A stretch of DNA of 12,108 nucleotides. Source: JBHHYR01 sp046757585. GTDB lineage: Bacteria; Desulfobacterota; Binatia; HRBIN30. How positions within the stretch are numbered: position 1 is the stretch's first letter; each line of letters begins with the position of its first letter. The stretch lies in assembly GCA_046757585.1 (NCBI GenBank), contig JBHHYR010000118.1, positions 1-12,108 of the forward strand, read 5' to 3'. The notes under the pieces were generated by a model, which saw nothing but the letters and a program-made list of their open reading frames with translations, had not been told where the DNA came from and ran no database searches. Of the stretch, positions 1-8,260 are shown one piece after another. Made by a program: the position numbers and the translations under genes.

Positions 1-1107
<1,107 letters not shown>

Positions 1108-1179
1108 AGGGTGTTGACGCGGCGGAAGCGTGGAACGGGTAATAGCAGGCCCATCCACCTGAGCCAAGAGGAGCCAGCG

Positions 1180-2721
1180 CTATCTGCGAAACGAGGCGGC
1201 CGTCAGGACCTTTGAATAGCCCAAGAGCTTGCGGCGCCACCACGCCCCGGTGGCGCGACGGGTTGCAAAGTCGGTGAAACGATAGCGGTAAAATGCCAGG
1301 CGTATGAACCTCGGCGGTTTCTCGGGAAACGGGTTGCGCGAGAAGAGCGGCGCGACGACGTCCGGAGCATGAAACAACCGTGCGAGGAGCGTGCCGAAGT
1401 ATCTGGCGCGTGGCGGGCCGCCGAGCAGCAGGAACCAGAGTTGGAAGTCGACCCGTGGTTGGTAGGGAGCCACAAAGGGCGGCGGGCGGTTCGGGTCCCC
1501 CGGCTTGTACTTGAACTCATACGCCAGCCAATGCGACCCGTCATTGGAACCTTCAATGACCACCTCTCTTCGAACCAGCGTCATGTGCGCGAAGAGGTGG
1601 TAGGTATTGAGGGAGCGGAACCTGGCGAGAGGGGTATGCCGCACGGGAGCTAGCGCGCGGTTGAGATCCCGGAAGGAGTGGAAGAACGGTAGGAACAAAA
1701 TGATCGAGAGCACCACAAGCGGAGCGCTGATCCCGGTGAGGAGCAGCGTCCGGCCGATGCCTGATCGGCCCGGTTGGCGAGCTGCCAATCTCCAGCCGAT
1801 TCGTCTCGCAACCCACTGCAGGTGCCCATCGTCGAGAACGAACAGGCAAAGCGCTATCGTCAGGTAGTTGAAGAAACCATAGTTCGCTGTGAGGATCACA
1901 CTCACCTGCATCGCGATCATCGCGAGGAATACCGTCGCGCGGAATTTTCGCGGCCACCACATGACCAGCGGCACACCCAGCTCGACCACGAACGTGAACA
2001 GAGCGGACAGCTTCTGCGCCCCAATGGGCATCTGATGTGCATACCAACCGAGCCACGTGGGGATGGGCGCGGTCTCATAGTAATTGACCATGGCAGTCAG
2101 GTTCCGCCAGGTGGGATCGCCAGTGAGCAGCTTGGCGGCGCCCGACTCAACGTGCAGTCGGAAGACCAGCCACAGCATCAAGAAGATGGCAATTGGGTGC
2201 GGTGATGGTGCCCTTCTCGGCCGCAGGCCGCCGGGCGTGACGAAGAGCGCGAAGAACGCTGACTCGAGCAGCAGATTATCCCACTGAAACCCGAGGAAAG
2301 CCTGACCGACGGTGACGAAGGACAGGTACAGCGCCCAGAGGACGATCAAGCAGTACCGCGGTGCGAGATTGAGGATGAGCCCGACACTCAGCAGCGCGCC
2401 GGCGATGGCTACTGTGCGCAGGGCGGTGTCGCTGCTGCTGAGCCAGAAGATCGTTGGCGTTGTGAAGGGAGTTGCCGAGGCGCGGATAGCCTCGAGGTAC
2501 TGCCGCACCGGCAACAGCCCGCGGCTCCCAAAGAGCACGTCGACCTGAACGAGAAGCGAGAGGAAAGCGACCAGAAAGGTCAGACCCAGAAACCGCAGGA
2601 ACAGATCGCGGATCAGTGCTCGGCCAGCAGCTGGCTCATCCGGGTTCCTGGTGAGAGCGGCATGCATGTTGTGTGCAAGTCTGCCCGTACCAGCACTAGC
2701 GGTTCGCGTAAACAGGTACAT
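1180..2721 (-). CDS. Lipase maturation factor (LMF1) family membrane protein
   Basis: Multi-pass membrane protein of the LMF family, whose animal member LMF1 helps lipases fold in the endoplasmic reticulum; the role of bacterial members is not established. From the ATG at 2721 it has 513 residues. Hydrophobic segments include about residues 45-65, 103-120, 123-150 and 177-190. Family hallmarks are GFQWDNLLLE (about 144-153), SGAAKLLTGDPTWRNLT (about 193-209), YYETAPIPTWLGWYAHQMP and, in the C-terminal soluble domain, IEGSNDGSHW, YEFKYKPGD, VAPYQPRVDFQLWF, NPFPEKPPRFIRL, FTDF and TGAWWRR. The start is uncertain. The frame stays open to a TTG at 2784, and an ATG at 2667 would leave about 20 residues before the first membrane segment; none of the three has a clear Shine-Dalgarno. 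The 2721 ATG lies within a 9-bp inverted repeat. The helicase gene follows on the same strand. Confidence 0.9.
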   Translation of the reverse strand: MYLFTRTASAGTGRLAHNMHAALTRNPDEPAAGRALIRDLFLRFLGLTFLVAFLSLLVQVDVLFGSRGLLPVRQYLEAIRASATPFTTPTIFWLSSSDTALRTVAIAGALLSVGLILNLAPRYCLIVLWALYLSFVTVGQAFLGFQWDNLLLESAFFALFVTPGGLRPRRAPSPHPIAIFLMLWLVFRLHVESGAAKLLTGDPTWRNLTAMVNYYETAPIPTWLGWYAHQMPIGAQKLSALFTFVVELGVPLVMWWPRKFRATVFLAMIAMQVSVILTANYGFFNYLTIALCLFVLDDGHLQWVARRIGWRLAARQPGRSGIGRTLLLTGISAPLVVLSIILFLPFFHSFRDLNRALAPVRHTPLARFRSLNTYHLFAHMTLVRREVVIEGSNDGSHWLAYEFKYKPGDPNRPPPFVAPYQPRVDFQLWFLLLGGPPRARYFGTLLARLFHAPDVVAPLFSRNPFPEKPPRFIRLAFYRYRFTDFATRRATGAWWRRKLLGYSKVLTAASFRR

Positions 2722-2753
2722 CGGGCGCGAGCGACAGCGCGGGACGCCCGATG
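2719..2753. promoter_or_regulatory. 9-bp perfect inverted repeat over the possible LMF start
   Basis: CATCGGGCG (2719-2727) is the exact reverse complement of CGCCCGATG (2745-2753), with a 17-nt spacer. The left arm contains the ATG at 2721 that could start the LMF gene. It could be an operator or an RNA hairpin occluding that start, or a chance dyad in GC-rich DNA. The sequence alone does not decide. Confidence 0.35.
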
Positions 2754-2850
2754 CACGGAGTCTTGCGCGCTGTTGGTTGTCCAACTGCAGTCGACAGTTG
2801 CATTTGCGGAGCTGGTGTGAGAATCGTGTACCGGTGAGTATAGTCCCTGC

Positions 2851-3540
2851 TTGGAAAACCAGACGCCGTCCGTGAAGTCCTCCAAGTTGCCCCCGTCCAA
2901 TGCACCGGGCGGGTGGATCGGTACTGACGAAGCTGGCAAGGGCGACTACTTCGGGCCCCTCGTGGTGGCGGGCGTCTACGTGACCGAGGCAACCGCTGTC
3001 CTCTTACGGCAGGTTGGAGTGCGGGACAGCAAACGCCTGTCCGACAGGCGCGTCGTGGAAATGGGCGCTGCAATCCGGCAGACCTGTCCCCTCAACGTGG
3101 TCGCGATTGGACCACAACGCTACAACGAGATGTACGCCCACGTCCACAACCTCAATCGGCTGCTGGCATGGGCGCACGCCCGCGTTATCGAGAACTTGCT
3201 CGAACAGGTGCGGTGCGAACGCGTCGTATCGGACCAATTCGGTGACGAGCGGATCTTGCAGCAGGCGTTGATGGAGAAGGGCAGACGCATCCAGCTCATC
3301 CAGCGTCCTCGGGCGGAGGACGATCTTGCCGTCGCGGCGGCGTCGATCATTGCCCGCGGGGAGTACGTGCGGCGCCTCGAGCAACTCGGCCGCACTGCGG
3401 GCGTGCCCCTGCGCAAAGGTGCCGGCCCGCCGGTGCTCGTCGCCGGCCGCCATTTCATCGAGAAGCACGGCCGCACCGCACTTCGTACAGTGGCGAAACT
3501 TCATTTCAAGACTACACAGCAGATCATCTCGAACATCTGA
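2851..3540 (+). CDS. rnhC: Ribonuclease HIII, catalytic domain only
   Basis: Endoribonuclease that cuts the RNA strand of RNA-DNA hybrids in the cytoplasm. The HIII assignment rests on GTDEAGKGDYFGPLVVAGV (residues 24-42), the long DEAGKGDYFGPL form typical of HIII rather than HII. The catalytic Asp-Glu pair is D26-E27; a further acidic residue is D128 in SDQFG, and D157/D158 precede the conserved AVAAASIIAR helix (160-169). RDSKRLSD (58-65) is also typical. The protein has 229 residues, whereas classical HIII enzymes are around 300 and carry an N-terminal TBP-like substrate-binding domain. Here only about 20 residues precede the catalytic core, and the divergent LMF gene leaves no room for more. 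The start is a TTG at 2851; a GTG at 2872 is an alternative. A TATAGT hexamer at 2839-2844 could be a -10 element, but no convincing -35 accompanies it. Confidence 0.93.
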   Translation: MENQTPSVKSSKLPPSNAPGGWIGTDEAGKGDYFGPLVVAGVYVTEATAVLLRQVGVRDSKRLSDRRVVEMGAAIRQTCPLNVVAIGPQRYNEMYAHVHNLNRLLAWAHARVIENLLEQVRCERVVSDQFGDERILQQALMEKGRRIQLIQRPRAEDDLAVAAASIIARGEYVRRLEQLGRTAGVPLRKGAGPPVLVAGRHFIEKHGRTALRTVAKLHFKTTQQIISNI

Positions 3541-3592
3541 CTGCCAGCCGGTGGAGACTGAATAACGTTGTCCGGAGGTCGGACGCGGAACG

Positions 3593-3630
3593 CGCCTGCG
3601 CTGCGTTCTTGCTGGTCAGGGTCGCAGGCG
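3593..3630. repeat. Small inverted repeat in the spacer after the RNase HIII gene
   Basis: CGCCTGCG (3593-3600) and CGCAGGCG (3623-3630) are perfect 8-bp arms with a 22-nt spacer. It lies in the 234-bp gap (3541-3774) between the RNase HIII and nucleotidyltransferase genes, where I found no credible gene. There is no T-tract, so a classical terminator is not supported. It may be a weak termination structure or chance. Confidence 0.3.
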
Positions 3631-3774
3631 TGAGTTCCATGGTTGAAAAAGTTTCCGCGTCGCCCCTGTGCCGCCGCGCCATGACGCTTGCCATCGGAGC
3701 GCACAACCTGTTACAGGACCGGTGTCCATCCGGAAGGGATCACCAGGCGGAATGGGAGCGGGCCTCCCCGGGAC

Positions 3775-4119
3775 ATGCGGAAGAAAAAGGCCATTCTGGA
3801 AGAAGCGGTTCGCCGTATCGTAGCGGTGGCGCACCCTGATGAAATCATCCTGTTCGGGTCTGCCGCGCGGGGCCAGCTCAGGCGCCATAGTGACTTCGAC
3901 TTGCTGGTGGTGAAGTCCGGCGTCTCGGATCGCCGTCGCCTTGCACAGAAAATCCACATCCATTTCTTTGGCATCCCGGTGCCGATCGATGTGATCGTGG
4001 TGACGCCGGAAGAGGTCCACCGCTCTCGCAGCAAGGGATGGACCTTCCTCGGACGCGTTCTCCGGGAAGGAAAGCGCATCTATCAGCCAAGAACAGCCGT
4101 CCCTGCCGCGAATGATTGA
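3775..4119 (+). CDS. Minimal nucleotidyltransferase domain protein (MNT/KNTase fold)
   Basis: A 114-residue protein of the minimal nucleotidyltransferase group, which transfers a nucleotide to a protein or small molecule. The active-site pattern is complete: LFGSAARG (residues 26-33) with the Gly-Ser of the nucleotide-binding loop, paired aspartates D40 and D42 in HSDFDLLVV, and a third carboxylate D72 in PIDVIVVTPEE. The ATG at 3775 is preferred because it begins just before the first helix (RKKKAILEEAVRRIV); the open frame reaches back to 3688, but the extra residues look non-coding. Relatives are often antitoxins paired with a HEPN toxin, in which the MNT protein modifies its partner. I see no HEPN gene with an RxxxxH motif on either side, so the substrate is unknown. 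A 189-bp gap separates it from the radical SAM gene. Confidence 0.85.
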   Translation: MRKKKAILEEAVRRIVAVAHPDEIILFGSAARGQLRRHSDFDLLVVKSGVSDRRRLAQKIHIHFFGIPVPIDVIVVTPEEVHRSRSKGWTFLGRVLREGKRIYQPRTAVPAAND

Positions 4120-4297
4120 ACGGCGCTCGTGAGAGCGGGGCCGCTGCAACGAAAGCCTGCATGCCTTTTCGTCCCTGCCCGCGTACTCCGGGCCCCCTCC
4201 CACTGGCAACGCACAGTGAAATCGAGTACAAGGCAGGAGACGTTAAGCCAGCATCGAAACGTGATACGAACTGGTGCGCACACCGTAAAGCACCGAA

Positions 4298-4302
4298 AGA
4301 GG
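4298..4302 (+). promoter_or_regulatory. Ribosome binding site deciding the radical SAM start
   Basis: AGAGG lies 6 nt before the ATG at 4309. This fixes the start there rather than at the GTG at 4129, where the same frame opens without the family's first beta strand. Confidence 0.6.
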
Positions 4303-4308
4303 CCCTCG

Positions 4309-5877
4309 ATGAAGATCAGTCTCATCGCACCCAAGAACCCGGAGTCGTTCTGGACATTCGATCGCATATTGCCGAGCTTGAAGAAGCAGTGCGTATTTCC
4401 GAACCTGTCGCTGCCAACCGTTGCCGGGATTACCCCTGCCGAACACGAGGTTGTGCTGTGCGATGAAAACGTGGAACCAATCGATTTCAACACCGACGCG
4501 GACGTCATCGGGCTGACCGGATACGTGATCCACAAGCAGCGGATCTTCGAGCTGGCAGCAGAGTTCCGCCGGCGCGGCAAGTTCGTCGTGGCTGGGGGTC
4601 CCTTCGCATCGCTGTGCCCGCAGGAGCTGCAGGACAAGGTGGACGTCGTATTTGTCGACGAGGCCGAGTACACCTGGCCGCAGTTCTTGAAAGACTATGA
4701 GGCTGGGTGCTGGCGCGCGGTCTACCGGCAGGATGAGAAACCCAGCATGCACGATTCACCCCTGCCACGATTCGATTTGCTGAAGACAGACCGGTACCGC
4801 ACGATGACCGTCCAGTTCGCACGGGGCTGTCCGTTCAACTGCGAGTTCTGCGACATCATCGTGATGTACGGGCGCCGGCCCCGCACGAAAACCGTGGCAC
4901 AGGTCATGGCCGAGGTGCAGGAGATCCACCGTCTGGGGATTCGCAACATCTTCGTCGTCGACGACAACTTCATCGGGAACAAGAAGGAAGCCAAGGAGCT
5001 GTTGCGCGCGCTGGCACAGTGGCAAGAGTCGCACGGTTATCCCATTGAGTTTATGACGGAGGTCACGCTGAACGTGGCGCAGGATGATGAACTTCTGCGA
5101 CTGATGCGACAGGGAAACTTCACCACGATCTTCGTCGGCATCGAGTCACCGCGCCCTGCGAGCTTGCGAGAGACAAGGAAGACACAAAACATGCGGGAGG
5201 ACATTCTCGACTCCGTCCACCGCATCCAGCGTGCGGGCATGGAGGTGATGGCCGGCATGATTGTCGGCTTCGACAACGACGACCCCTCGATATTTGAGGA
5301 GCAGTTCCGGTTCATCCAGGACGCCCGGATTCCGGTGTCGATGACCGGCATGCTGAACGCGGTGCCGCAGACGCCGTTGTACCGGCGTCTGAAGGAGGCA
5401 GGGCGCCTGATTGCCGAGTCCGTTGGCGACCAGTTCGTGTTTACGAACATCATTCCGTCGGGGATGTCGCGCGTGCAGCTGTATGAAGGCTACAAGACCC
5501 TGCTCGAACGACTGTACAGCTACCGGAACTACCGCCATCGCGTCATGCAGCTGATTCTTCACAAGGGGACGCAGGTAGAGACCCGTCTGGTGGCCAGCGG
5601 GCAGGACCTGCTGATTTTCTTGCGCGTGCTCTGGACGTGCATTCTGCGTGCGTCACCGCGGCGTGCCTGGCTGACAGCGTCCCTGATGGTTGAGACTGCC
5701 CTGCGCCGTCCGCGGGCGCTTCGGGACGCCATCACTTTTGCACTCATTCATAAGCACCTGTACGAATACATGCGAGATACGTGCAGGCGTCTCGACCGGC
5801 TCGCGCAGGAGTTGAAGGAGTTTCCTGACGAGCTACGCATGCTCCCGGATCAGCGGCCGGCGCCTGACGCAGCGTAA
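4309..5877 (+). CDS. Cobalamin-binding (class B) radical SAM protein, DUF4070 type
   Basis: A 522-residue iron-sulfur enzyme expected to cleave S-adenosylmethionine and, with cobalamin, to methylate or rearrange an unactivated carbon. Residues 1-130 form a Rossmann-like B12-binding domain (MKISLIAPKN, DADVIGLTGYVIHKQR, FVVAGGPFASLCPQE). It lacks the DxHxxG motif, as is usual in class B members. The radical SAM core follows, with the cluster motif C174-x3-C178-x2-C181 in ARGCPFNCEFCDI, FVVDDNFIGNKKEAKELL, the TEVTLNVAQDDELL strand and FVGIESP. The C-terminal third, with GMLNAVPQTPLYRRL and a basic helical tail, fits the DUF4070 arrangement shared with the hopanoid C-2 methylase HpnP. Similarity to HpnP is clear in layout, but the opening region differs, so I do not call it HpnP. 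The gene is preceded by an AGAGG ribosome site and converges on the glycosyltransferase gene 43 bp away. Confidence 0.92.
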   Translation: MKISLIAPKNPESFWTFDRILPSLKKQCVFPNLSLPTVAGITPAEHEVVLCDENVEPIDFNTDADVIGLTGYVIHKQRIFELAAEFRRRGKFVVAGGPFASLCPQELQDKVDVVFVDEAEYTWPQFLKDYEAGCWRAVYRQDEKPSMHDSPLPRFDLLKTDRYRTMTVQFARGCPFNCEFCDIIVMYGRRPRTKTVAQVMAEVQEIHRLGIRNIFVVDDNFIGNKKEAKELLRALAQWQESHGYPIEFMTEVTLNVAQDDELLRLMRQGNFTTIFVGIESPRPASLRETRKTQNMREDILDSVHRIQRAGMEVMAGMIVGFDNDDPSIFEEQFRFIQDARIPVSMTGMLNAVPQTPLYRRLKEAGRLIAESVGDQFVFTNIIPSGMSRVQLYEGYKTLLERLYSYRNYRHRVMQLILHKGTQVETRLVASGQDLLIFLRVLWTCILRASPRRAWLTASLMVETALRRPRALRDAITFALIHKHLYEYMRDTCRRLDRLAQELKEFPDELRMLPDQRPAPDAA

Positions 5878-5887
5878 GCAGGCTGCG

Positions 5888-5909
5888 ACCGGCGTGGGAG
5901 GCCGCCGGT
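5888..5909. terminator. Convergent-gene hairpin, possible bidirectional terminator
   Basis: ACCGGCG (5888-5894) and CGCCGGT (5903-5909) form a perfect 7-bp GC-rich stem with an 8-nt loop. It sits in the 43-bp gap between the stop codons of the convergent radical SAM and glycosyltransferase genes, the expected place for a shared terminator. There is no T-run on either side, so intrinsic termination would be imperfect. Confidence 0.45.
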
Positions 5910-5920
5910 AGAACGGACTG

Positions 5921-6598
5921 CTAGCGCTTGTTGTCGTACAGGCGTTGTAGACGAGCGGGGGGCACACCCAGGAAATACAGCAAGCGGAGGGCCCACATCA
6001 ACGCAATCGTGCGCGCAACGCCGTTCTTATGCCAGCGCCGCGCTGAGGTGATGACGCGCTGGCGCAGACACACGACATGCCCTGCCCGCTTCAGTCGCCG
6101 ACTCATGTCGATATCTTCCATGAGTGGGATCTGTTTGAACCCGCCGAGTCGCGCAAAAACGTCGCGACGGACGAAGATGGCCTGATCCCCGGTGGCAATG
6201 CCGGTAAGACGCGACCGCCAGTTCATGAGCGCGGCGGTGAGGTGGAGCAGGGGCGTCGCGGGGTCCAATTCGACGTCGAAGCGGCCACCCACGACGCCAG
6301 GCCGCGCACACGTGGACATCACTGCTTCGGCGAAGCCATCAGGCAGCAGTGTATCGGCGTGCAGGAACAGGAGGATATCGCCACGGGCCCTGAGGGCGCC
6401 GGCGTTCATCTGGGCGGCGCGCCCCGTCGGCGCTGTGATGACGAGATCGGCGAGGCTCGCGGCGAGCGTGCGCGTCGCGTCCCTGCTGCCGCCGTCCACG
6501 ACGATGATTTCCAGCACCCCGCCCCGCCGGGCACGTTGGAGTGCCCCCGGCAGACCGTCTGCTTCGTTCAAGGTCGGAACGATCACCGAGAGGGTCAC
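5921..6598 (-). CDS. Family 2 glycosyltransferase, TIGR04283 type
   Basis: A 225-residue GT-A fold glycosyltransferase that would use a nucleotide-sugar donor in the cytoplasm; the acceptor is unknown. Visible in order are SVIVPTLNEAD (residues 4-14), IIVVDGGSRD (31-40) of the nucleotide-binding core, GRAAQMNAGA (59-68), the metal-binding stretch LLFLHADTLLP (76-86), GDQAIFVRR (137-145), the likely catalytic MEDIDMSRRLK (160-170) and SARRWHKNG (185-193). The motif set and short length fit TIGR04283, the group named 'rSAM/selenodomain-associated transferase 2'. A C-terminal hydrophobic stretch (about 197-213) may touch the membrane. The start is a GTG at 6598 without an obvious Shine-Dalgarno, 33 bp after the VWA gene stop, so it is probably translated as the last gene of the AAA+/VWA cluster. 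The usual TIGR04282 partner is not in the window. Confidence 0.92.
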   Translation of the reverse strand: MTLSVIVPTLNEADGLPGALQRARRGGVLEIIVVDGGSRDATRTLAASLADLVITAPTGRAAQMNAGALRARGDILLFLHADTLLPDGFAEAVMSTCARPGVVGGRFDVELDPATPLLHLTAALMNWRSRLTGIATGDQAIFVRRDVFARLGGFKQIPLMEDIDMSRRLKRAGHVVCLRQRVITSARRWHKNGVARTIALMWALRLLYFLGVPPARLQRLYDNKR

Positions 6599-6631
6599 CG
6601 GCGGAAGGTCATGCTCGGTAGCGGGCGGTCG

Positions 6632-8248
6632 CTACAGTTTCAGAAAAATATCTCGGCCCGCATCGCTGGTGAGTCGGGAAATGGTCGTGATCTTGTCACT
6701 GAAGTCTTTCAGAACTCCAAGCGAGCTCGATCCGACATCAATGAGGACGGAGAAAAGGGAAAACCCCAGTTGTTGTTTGGCGCCCCGAAACTCCTTCAGC
6801 CAACGATCGTCGACGCGGCATTCCCCGTCAGTGATGAAAACGATATCACCGCGTTTGAAGTGTGTCTGCCGCAGGCAGGCGACCGCCGCGGTCAGCGGCT
6901 TCTGAAAATCCGTCCCCCCCCCGGGAAAGTACTCAGCCAGCTCGACCACCTTACCCATGTCGGTGGCGTAGCGCTGGTGCCCGTTGAGGTCCAGCACTTG
7001 CAGCGGCGTGTCGGTGGCCGCAAAGCAGATGGAGCGGAACAGCCGCCGCTGGCGCTGCGCGATATCGAGCAAAGTGAGGGAAACCGCCTTCGACCAGATT
7101 TCCTTGTCCCCAGCCATTGACGAGCTCCCGTCTATGCAGACGATCATCGGGCCCTTGCCCTTGTCCGCGACTCCTCGCAGCGCGTACTGTAGCAGCCGTC
7201 CGTCGACGAAGCGGCGGGCAAAGTCCCGCCGCAGCAGCGGGTGGCGCAGGGTGAGCAGTTCGTGCGGCAACAATCGGCTCAACGCTGCACCTACCCCCAC
7301 TTCGAACGTTTCCGCGCTGGCACGCTCGAACACGTTGCGGCGCAGCGCCAAGGCGTGCGCTCGCATCCGTCCTACCATCTGCGCGAGCTTCCTCAACTTG
7401 ACGTTGCTGGCGAGCTGCTTGCCCAGCTCGATCTGAGCACCCGGGGACGTCTGCCCATCGCGGCCGAGCTGCAGGTTCCAGCTGTCGGCCTCTTGGCCCC
7501 ACTGTTCGAAGTCTTGCAGCACGTGCTGGGCCTGGGCCTCGAGACGTGAGCGACTCCGCTCGGCGCCCTCGCGCATGGCTTGGTGGACTTGTCGCGCCTT
7601 GTGGCGGAGACGCCGCTCGGCGGCATCCGCCTCGCGCCGCAGGCGCCGGCCGAGCTCGTCGAGCTGGCGGCGGGTGGCTAGTCCGACTTCGCGGAGGTGC
7701 AGCTGATTGGCCGTCGCAGCTTGCGCCAGCTGCTCGCCAATCCCGGTTTCCTGCCGCTCGAGATTCCAGAAGTCCAACATCTCGCCCCGCGACAGGATGC
7801 GCTCTGACTTGAGTAGGGCGAGCAAGCGCTCACCAAGGAGCAGGGCGGCAAGCCCTGCCCGCGTCTCATCGAGCAGCGTCTGCCGGCGCAGAAGCTCGGT
7901 GGCTGGCGTAGAGCGCAGCAGGTCGAGCAACCGGTGGAAGAAAGCAGCGCTCGGCCGCACCTCTTCCTGCGCGTAGGTGACAATGTTCATCTTGAAGAGC
8001 AACGCGAACAGATCGAGCAGGAAGGCGTTGAAATGGGGCAACAACTTGCTCCCGCTTGCAGCCAGCGCTTGCAGCGACGGACTGTCACGCTTCAGCCGCT
8101 CGAACGTGCTCCGATCGTACGAGTCACATTCGATCCAGTGGTCCCGCAGACTCACGACGCGCTCGGACGACTGTACCGCGACGCTGCCGCGCCGCCGTGG
8201 CCGGCCGGGCGCCCTCAGCGGCGACTGCTTTCCTGGGCTTCGTGCCAC
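6632..8248 (-). CDS. VWA-domain protein, ViaA-like partner of the AAA+ ATPase
   Basis: A 538-residue protein with a C-terminal von Willebrand factor A domain. The MIDAS metal site is intact: D373-x-S375-x-S377 in VCIDGSSSM, T446 in FPGGGTDF and D474 in FITDGE. The preceding region resembles Escherichia coli ViaA: LRKLAQMVGRMRAHA (285-299), LSRLLPHELLTL (323-334) and RRFVDGRLLQYALRG (345-359) match conserved ViaA blocks, recalled from the known protein. Residues about 185-255 are strongly charged and helical, probably a coiled coil. The N-terminus is basic and proline-rich and not obviously conserved. In E. coli, ViaA stimulates the ATPase RavA, and the pair has been linked to respiratory complexes and aminoglycoside sensitivity. 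Here the gene begins with a GTG 12 bp after the AAA+ gene's stop and has no Shine-Dalgarno, pointing to translational coupling. Other in-frame GTG starts lie up to 31 codons downstream. Confidence 0.85.
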   Translation of the reverse strand: MARSPGKQSPLRAPGRPRRRGSVAVQSSERVVSLRDHWIECDSYDRSTFERLKRDSPSLQALAASGSKLLPHFNAFLLDLFALLFKMNIVTYAQEEVRPSAAFFHRLLDLLRSTPATELLRRQTLLDETRAGLAALLLGERLLALLKSERILSRGEMLDFWNLERQETGIGEQLAQAATANQLHLREVGLATRRQLDELGRRLRREADAAERRLRHKARQVHQAMREGAERSRSRLEAQAQHVLQDFEQWGQEADSWNLQLGRDGQTSPGAQIELGKQLASNVKLRKLAQMVGRMRAHALALRRNVFERASAETFEVGVGAALSRLLPHELLTLRHPLLRRDFARRFVDGRLLQYALRGVADKGKGPMIVCIDGSSSMAGDKEIWSKAVSLTLLDIAQRQRRLFRSICFAATDTPLQVLDLNGHQRYATDMGKVVELAEYFPGGGTDFQKPLTAAVACLRQTHFKRGDIVFITDGECRVDDRWLKEFRGAKQQLGFSLFSVLIDVGSSSLGVLKDFSDKITTISRLTSDAGRDIFLKL

Positions 8249-8260
8249 GGGGCGGCCATG

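Noticed and set aside
2312..2548. Plus- and minus-strand frames within the LMF gene, for example 1553-2056 minus
   Set aside because: LMF family motifs run uninterrupted through the region in a single frame. The alternatives are low-complexity Arg/Ser/Pro-rich translations.
3609..3839. Possible small gene before the nucleotidyltransferase
   Set aside because: The 76-codon frame overlaps the nucleotidyltransferase start, has no recognisable motif or ribosome site, and shows no HEPN RxxxxH signature.
4124..4137. Terminator after the nucleotidyltransferase gene
   Set aside because: CGCTC-GTGA-GAGCG is only a 5-bp stem with no T-tract, too weak to call.
4190..4305. Cobalamin riboswitch before the B12-type radical SAM gene
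   Set aside because: A stretch near 4232-4252 (CGAGT then GCAGGAGAC) recalls the 3' end of the cobalamin riboswitch, and CCCACTGG at 4199-4206 faintly recalls its B12 box. However, the order is compressed and the conserved core with CCGCAACTGT-like sequence is missing.
6077..7120. Long plus-strand open frame of 347 codons
   Set aside because: It lies antisense to the glycosyltransferase and VWA genes, both of which show conserved motifs. The plus-strand product has no recognisable domain and is typical of antisense frames in GC-rich DNA.
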